From Croceicoccus marinus (GTDB taxonomy: Bacteria > Pseudomonadota > Alphaproteobacteria > Sphingomonadales > Sphingomonadaceae): a stretch of 64,000 bases of DNA. A program made the position numbers and the translations under genes. Where the stretch lies: the NCBI RefSeq assembly GCF_001661675.2, contig NZ_CP019602.1, forward strand, positions 2,891,501 to 2,955,500, written 5' to 3'. The notes below the pieces were generated by a model. That model saw only the letters and a program-made list of their open reading frames with translations. It was not told the DNA's origin and ran no database searches. Shown here in pieces: positions 59,441-64,000 of this stretch (the first letter of the stretch is position 1; each line of letters opens with the position of its first letter).

Positions 59441-60237
59441 TCGCGGCGCATTCCCGTGCCGTCGCTGCCGCCTTCGGGGGGGCGGAGGACTACGACCGCC
59501 ACGCCCGCGTCCAGCGCGTCGCGGCCGAGGCGCTGGCGGAGCGCATTGCCGCGCTGGGGCTGGAGGGCCCGCGCGTGCTGGAATTCGGCTGCGGAACCGG
59601 CTTCCTGACCGAGGCGATGGCACGGCGCGGCGTTAGCGGCGGCGAGTGGCTGGTCACCGACCTGGCCCCCGCCATGGTCGAGCGATGCCGGCAGCGCATG
59701 GGCGGGCGTGGCGGCATCGACTTCGCGGTTCTGGACGTGGCGCGCGGCGACCCGCCGATGGCGGGGACCTATGATCTGGTCACCGCAAGCCTGGCCGCGC
59801 AGTGGCTGGGCGATCTGGACGAGGCGGCGGGGCGGATGCTGCGCTGGGTGCGGCCCGGCGGGCATGTGCTGTTCAATACGCTGGGATCGGGCACGTTCCG
59901 CGAATGGCGCGGCGCGCTGGCCGCGGCGGGAGCGGAAGCGGGCACGCCTGCCTATCCGTCGGCGGAGGCGATTGCCGCGATCCGGACCGCATCGCACGCC
60001 AGCCCCGTGCGGACCGATATGCTGACAGACCGGCACGGCGATGCGCGCAGCTTCCTGGCTTCGCTGAAGGCGATCGGCGCGCATGTGCCTGCCGAAAATC
60101 ATCGCCCGGTCGGCCCCGCCCGGATGCGCGCCGCCATGCGCCATTTCGAACGGGCGGGCAGCATCGCCAGCTATGAAGTCGTGACCTGCCATTTCCGCCG
60201 CTTGTCCTCGGAGATTATGTCCACGGAGATTTCATGA
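59437..60237 (+). CDS. bioC: Malonyl-ACP O-methyltransferase
   Basis: 266 residues from GTG at 59437, overlapping the preceding stop by 4 nt. SAM-binding motif I is [16 protein letters not shown], with [12 protein letters not shown] and [17 protein letters not shown] downstream; the N-terminal [20 protein letters not shown] is typical of BioC. It methylates malonyl-ACP so that it can be elongated as a pimeloyl precursor by fatty-acid enzymes, including FabI encoded in this window. Ends in an ATGA overlap with bioD. Confidence 0.9.
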   Translation: MIAAHSRAVAAAFGGAEDYDRHARVQRVAAEALAERIAALGLEGPRVLEFGCGTGFLTEAMARRGVSGGEWLVTDLAPAMVERCRQRMGGRGGIDFAVLDVARGDPPMAGTYDLVTASLAAQWLGDLDEAAGRMLRWVRPGGHVLFNTLGSGTFREWRGALAAAGAEAGTPAYPSAEAIAAIRTASHASPVRTDMLTDRHGDARSFLASLKAIGAHVPAENHRPVGPARMRAAMRHFERAGSIASYEVVTCHFRRLSSEIMSTEIS

Positions 60238-60878
60238 TGACCAGGCCCATCGTCGTTGCCGGAACCGATACCGATGTCGGCAAGACCGTGTTCGCCGCCG
60301 CGCTGGCGGGCGCGCTGAAGGCGCATTACTGGAAGCCGGTGCAGGCGGGCTTCGACCCCCATGAGGGGCGGATGGAAGGCGATGCCGACCGCGCCGCGCG
60401 GCTGGGCGGCATCCCGGCGGAGCGCATCGTGCCCGAGATGCACCGGCTGCAGACGCCGTGTTCGCCGCACCGCGCGGCGGAGATCGACGGGGCGGCAATC
60501 GACCCCGACAGCCTGACGATCCCGCAGGTGGACGGCCCGCTGGTGATCGAGATGGCGGGCGGGCTGATGGTGCCGCTGACGCGCGAGGTGACGTTCCTCG
60601 ACGTGATCGCGCGCTGGCAGGTGCCCACCGTGCTGGTCGCGCGCACCGCTTTGGGCACGATCAACCATAGCCTGTTGTCGATGGAGGCGCTGCGGCGGCG
60701 CGATGTGCCGCTGATCGGCGTGGCCTTCATGGGCGAGGCCAACGAGGACAGCGAACGCACCATCTGCGAAATGGGCCATGCCAGGCGGCTGGGGCGGATC
60801 GACCGGCTCGACCCGCTGGATGCCGGCACGCTGGCCGCCGCGTTCGGCGCCGGTTTCAGCCTGGAGGACTTCCGGTGA
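60234..60878 (+). CDS. bioD: Dethiobiotin synthetase
   Basis: 214 residues. P-loop [23 protein letters not shown] substrate strand, and the catalytic-site segment [19 protein letters not shown]. It carboxylates and closes the ureido ring of diaminopelargonate using ATP. Slightly short at the C-terminus against E. coli BioD. Overlaps both neighbours by 4 nt. Confidence 0.94.
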   Translation: MMTRPIVVAGTDTDVGKTVFAAALAGALKAHYWKPVQAGFDPHEGRMEGDADRAARLGGIPAERIVPEMHRLQTPCSPHRAAEIDGAAIDPDSLTIPQVDGPLVIEMAGGLMVPLTREVTFLDVIARWQVPTVLVARTALGTINHSLLSMEALRRRDVPLIGVAFMGEANEDSERTICEMGHARRLGRIDRLDPLDAGTLAAAFGAGFSLEDFR

Positions 60879-62125
60879 GCTCGATCTGGCATCCCTTCAC
60901 CCAGCACGGGCTGAACGAGCCGATCCCGCTGATCGAGCGAGCCGAGGGCGCGACCCTGTTCGCGAAAGACGGGCGCCGGATCATCGATGCGATCTCGTCA
61001 TGGTGGGTGACCACGCACGGGCATTGCCATCCGCCGATCATGCGGGCGATTGCCGAGCAGGCGGGCAGGCTGGACCAGCTGATCTTTGCCGGCTTCACCC
61101 ACGAACCGGCGGAAGCGGTGGCGCGGGGGCTGCGCGCGATCATGCCCGAAAGCCTGACGCGGGTGTTCTTCTCCGATTCGGGATCGACCGCGGTCGAGGT
61201 CGCGCTGAAGATGGCGCTGGGTTTCTGGACGCATACGGCCGGTTCGGGCGGAGAAGCGCGCAGCCGGATCGTGGTGATGGAGCATAGCTATCACGGCGAC
61301 ACCATCGGCGCGATGTCGGTGGGCGAACGCGGGGTGTTCAACCGGCCATACGATCCGCTGCTGTTCGACGTGACCAGCATCCCGTTTCCGGGCCAGGGAA
61401 GCGCGGGCGATCCTCAGGCCACGCTGGACGCGCTGGAAGCCGCCTGCGCGAACGGCGCGGCGGCGCTGATCGTCGAGCCGCTGGTGCTGGGGGCGGGCGG
61501 CATGAAATTCTACGCACCCGAGGTGCTGGCCGCAATGCGCGCGATCTGTGCGCGGCATGGCACATTGTTCATCGCGGACGAGGTGATGACCGGCTGGGGC
61601 CGCACCGGCACGCTGCTGGCCTGCGAACAGGCCGGTGTGGTGCCCGACATACTCTGCCTGTCCAAGGGGCTGACCGGCGGGGCGATGCCGCTGGCCGTCA
61701 CCATGGCGAGCGAGCCGATCTTTGCCGCGCATCTGTCGGCCGACCGGGCCAGGATGTTCTTCCATTCCTCGAGCTATACCGCCAATCCCATCGCCTGCGC
61801 CGCCGCCGCCGCGAACCTGGCGATCTGGCGCGAGGAGCCGGTGCTGGACCGCGTGGCCCGGCTGGAGGCGATGCTGGCGCAGCGGGTCGATGCGCTGGCC
61901 GGACGGCGCGCCATCCGCAATGCCCGCGTGCGCGGCGGGATCGCGGCGTTCGAACTGGGAGAGGGTGACGGCTACATGGCGGGCGACGTGCCCGCGATCA
62001 TGCGCCACTGCCTGGAACGCGGCGTATTGCTGCGGCCGCTGGGCAGCACGATCTATGCGATGCCGCCTTTCTGCATCACCGAAACCGAGCTGGACCGCGT
62101 GTTCGAGGCGATCGCCGCAATCTGA
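60875..62125 (+). CDS. bioA: Adenosylmethionine-8-amino-7-oxononanoate aminotransferase
   Basis: 416 residues from GTG at 60875. Class III aminotransferase with [69 protein letters not shown] and PLP-lysine segment [15 protein letters not shown]. The paired Trp residues near the N-terminus mark SAM-using BioA. Last gene of the coupled biotin operon; bioB is not in the window and must lie elsewhere. Confidence 0.95.
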   Translation: MSSIWHPFTQHGLNEPIPLIERAEGATLFAKDGRRIIDAISSWWVTTHGHCHPPIMRAIAEQAGRLDQLIFAGFTHEPAEAVARGLRAIMPESLTRVFFSDSGSTAVEVALKMALGFWTHTAGSGGEARSRIVVMEHSYHGDTIGAMSVGERGVFNRPYDPLLFDVTSIPFPGQGSAGDPQATLDALEAACANGAAALIVEPLVLGAGGMKFYAPEVLAAMRAICARHGTLFIADEVMTGWGRTGTLLACEQAGVVPDILCLSKGLTGGAMPLAVTMASEPIFAAHLSADRARMFFHSSSYTANPIACAAAAANLAIWREEPVLDRVARLEAMLAQRVDALAGRRAIRNARVRGGIAAFELGEGDGYMAGDVPAIMRHCLERGVLLRPLGSTIYAMPPFCITETELDRVFEAIAAI

Positions 62126-62277
62126 TTTGCCGCTGTCCCATGCAGGGACGCTTTCGCGCGCAAGCCCCTCTAATCCCGAAGAACAGTTGGTCCCGAACCC
62201 CCTCGCTACCTAGACCGGCCCCCGCGCATGGCGAGCAAGGGCCCCATGCGGCGAATGGCACACCCGGGGGGTTTTGA

Positions 62278-63318
62278 ATGCGCGTACTCGTGACTGGATC
62301 GGACGGCTATATCGGGGCGATCCTGGGGCCCGACCTGATGAAACGCGGCTTCGATGTCGTGGGCTGCGACACCGGCTATTACAGCGCGGGGTGGCTGTAT
62401 CCCTCGCCCGATCCGGTGCCCATGTCGATCCGCCGCGACATTCGCGCGATCCGGGCAGAGGACCTGGCCGGCTTCGACGCAATCGTCCATCTGGCCGAGC
62501 TGTCGAACGATCCGCTGGGGCAGCACGATCCCGACATCACCTACAAGATCAATCACGAAGGCACGCTGAGCCTGGCGCGCGCCGCGCGGGCGGCGGGGAT
62601 CCGGCGGTTCGTCTATACCTCGTCGTGCTCGGTCTATGGCGCGGCGAACGGCGATTACGAATTCGTGGACGAGACGACGCCCCCCAATCCGCAGACCGCC
62701 TATGCCGAATGCAAGGTGCGGGTGGAGCAGGACCTGGGCGCGATGGCGGGCGACAATTTCGCGCCCTGCTTCCTGCGCAACGCCACCGCATACGGGGCCA
62801 GCCCGCGCATGCGCTTCGACATCGTGCTGAACAATCTGTGCGGCCATGCGATGACGTCGGGCGAGATCCGGCTGACCAGCGACGGCACGCCGTGGCGTCC
62901 GCTGGTGCATGTGAAGGACATCTGCCAGGCGATCCGCCTGTCGCTGATGGCGCCCGAGGACGATATTCGCGGGCAGATCTTCAATGTCGGCGATACCGAT
63001 TCGAACTACCGCGTCATCGATGTCGCGACCATCGTGTCCGAAACGTTTCCCGGCTGTACGCTGACGGTGGGAGAAAGCGACGGCGACAATCGCAGCTACA
63101 AGGTCGGGTTCGACAAGATCCGCAAGGTGCTGCCGCGATTCCGCTGCGAATGGACGCCCGAACGCGGCGCGCGGCAATTGCGCACCCTGTTCGAGGCGAT
63201 CCACCTGACCGAGGAGGATTTCAACGCGGCGCCCTATACGCGGCTGAAGATCCTGCTGCAGAACAAGGAAAAGCGGCTGCTCGATTCAGAGCTTTGCTGG
63301 ACGCTTCCGGTCGTCTGA
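62278..63318 (+). CDS. NAD-dependent epimerase/dehydratase (extended SDR), probable nucleotide-sugar enzyme
   Basis: 346 residues. Rossmann motif VTGSDGYIGAILG, VHLAELSNDPLG, the catalytic Ser in VYTSSCSVYGAA and Tyr-xxx-Lys in TAYAECKVRVEQDL. This is an intact extended SDR of the UDP-/dTDP-sugar epimerase or dehydratase kind; the specific substrate cannot be read. A weak Shine-Dalgarno (GGGGGG) lies 6 nt ahead of the ATG. It starts a further glycan-related region at the right edge, and its last 33 nt overlap the convergent epimerase gene. Confidence 0.87.
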   Translation: MRVLVTGSDGYIGAILGPDLMKRGFDVVGCDTGYYSAGWLYPSPDPVPMSIRRDIRAIRAEDLAGFDAIVHLAELSNDPLGQHDPDITYKINHEGTLSLARAARAAGIRRFVYTSSCSVYGAANGDYEFVDETTPPNPQTAYAECKVRVEQDLGAMAGDNFAPCFLRNATAYGASPRMRFDIVLNNLCGHAMTSGEIRLTSDGTPWRPLVHVKDICQAIRLSLMAPEDDIRGQIFNVGDTDSNYRVIDVATIVSETFPGCTLTVGESDGDNRSYKVGFDKIRKVLPRFRCEWTPERGARQLRTLFEAIHLTEEDFNAAPYTRLKILLQNKEKRLLDSELCWTLPVV

Positions 63319-64000
63319 TCGGGATACCGCATGTTCGCGCCGCCACTCGATCGTCTGCCGCAGCGCTTCGTCAAGCGGGGTGCGGGCGTGCCAGCCGGTG
63401 TCGCGGGCGATCTTGCCGACATCGGCGGCGATCAGCGGGGCTTCGTCCGGACGGTCGGGCAGCGCGCCGATGCGGACCAGGTCGAGCCGTTCCATGATGG
63501 CGCCAATCCGTTCGACCAGGTCGCGCAATCGCACCGCCTCGCCCGAGGCGACGTTATACGCGCCGATGGCCCCCGTTTCGGCAAGCGCGGCGATGCCGTG
63601 GCCGACATCGCCGATCAGCGCGAAGTCGCGGCGGGTCAGGCCGCTGCCGGTCAGCGCCGGTTCGCCGCGCAGCAGGCTGTCGATCACCGAGGGCACCAGC
63701 CGGGCCGCAGCCTCGTGCGGGCCGAACAGATAGAAGATGCGCGCCCACGCCAATGTCCCGCCCAGCGCGCCGGCGCGCGCCGCGGCCATGCCGTGCAGCT
63801 GCGCCTTGGCCTGGCCATAGAGCGATTCGGGCGCGATCGGCGTCGCATCCTCGCGGCAGGGGTCGTCGCTGATCGCATATTCGGCGCAGCTGCCGCAGCC
63901 CACGACATGCTTGCCGCCCGCCTGCCAGAACGCTTCGAACAGAGCCATGCTGGCATCGCGCCAGTCCATGTTGTCGGGCGCGTTCCACAGACCGCCGGCG
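63286..64000 (-). CDS. Second NAD-dependent epimerase/dehydratase, 5' part beyond right edge
   Basis: The frame is open from the window edge to a TGA at 63286-63288, so at least 237 residues are visible and the N-terminal Rossmann motif is missing. An internal Met at 63969 is not the likely start, because the reading continues upstream (LWNAPDN) as coding. Seen are the catalytic Ser region VGCGSCAEYAISDD, Tyr-xxx-Lys in SLYGQAKAQLHG, and IGDVGHGIAALAETG. An extended SDR of the nucleotide-sugar type, related only distantly to its convergent neighbour, with which it overlaps by 33 nt tail to tail. Confidence 0.85.
   Translation of the reverse strand, partial: AGGLWNAPDNMDWRDASMALFEAFWQAGGKHVVGCGSCAEYAISDDPCREDATPIAPESLYGQAKAQLHGMAAARAGALGGTLAWARIFYLFGPHEAAARLVPSVIDSLLRGEPALTGSGLTRRDFALIGDVGHGIAALAETGAIGAYNVASGEAVRLRDLVERIGAIMERLDLVRIGALPDRPDEAPLIAADVGKIARDTGWHARTPLDEALRQTIEWRREHAVSRSDDRKRPAKL

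Overview
The window looks like chromosomal DNA of a GC-rich alphaproteobacterium, most likely order Sphingomonadales (an Erythrobacteraceae-type relative). This rests on the strong G/C bias at third codon positions, a sciP (CtrA inhibitor) gene, a BamF-type lipoprotein, an EcfG-like GGAAC-N16-CGTT promoter ahead of a stress gene, and a housekeeping gene set typical of the group. The genus is inference. No rRNA, tRNA, CRISPR array, prophage or insertion sequence was seen.

Layout. (1) 1-11.6 kb, surface polysaccharide locus. A leftward operon encodes Wza-type export lipoprotein, Wzc-type tyrosine autokinase, a Wzy-like polymerase, a GT4 glycosyltransferase, a CMP-nonulosonate synthetase fused to a KdsC-like phosphatase, and a protein with bacterial sialyltransferase motifs. 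Two small membrane proteins lie beyond it, facing a second O-antigen-ligase-like gene and its TPR-like partner. Together these suggest an exported polysaccharide carrying a sialic-acid-like sugar. (2) 11.7-20 kb, housekeeping: fabI, a YihY/BrkB membrane protein, a DnaJ-class chaperone, pdxH, a FieF-type metal exporter, a PhzF-like isomerase, a serine hydrolase, mnmA. (3) 20-27.5 kb: sciP and its partner ORF, a GlsB/YmgE stress protein, an RND efflux adaptor and a permease with an extra internal segment, and a DUF445 protein. (4) 27.5-33.4 kb: a TonB-C-like secreted protein, etfBA, sucC, a CysQ-like phosphatase and an OmpA lipoprotein, separated by clear intrinsic terminators. (5) 33.6-42.6 kb: a CNNM/CorC protein, facing a tight leftward run gpmA-purE-purK-folA-ribF-ileS-lspA-bamF.

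(6) 43-49 kb: a frameshifted soxR divergent from a VOC-family gene with a near-perfect soxbox promoter, a small acidic lipoprotein, an M1 aminopeptidase lipoprotein, and a betaine/choline-type ABC importer. (7) 49-56.5 kb: an orphan histidine kinase downstream of the branched-chain 2-oxoacid dehydrogenase genes (E1 alpha, E1 beta, E2), then a complete two-component system. (8) 56.7-62.1 kb: methylthioadenosine phosphorylase, divergent from a translationally coupled biotin operon bioF - short hydrolase (BioH-like role) - bioC - bioD - bioA. (9) 62.3-64 kb: two convergent, overlapping SDR nucleotide-sugar epimerase-type genes, the second cut by the right edge.

The points most worth a second look are the nonulosonate cassette, the single-base soxR frameshift next to an intact soxbox, the about 110-residue membrane insertion in the RND permease, the EcfG promoter, a terminator-like hairpin directly ahead of the first polymerase gene, and the possible ATT start of the YihY gene.
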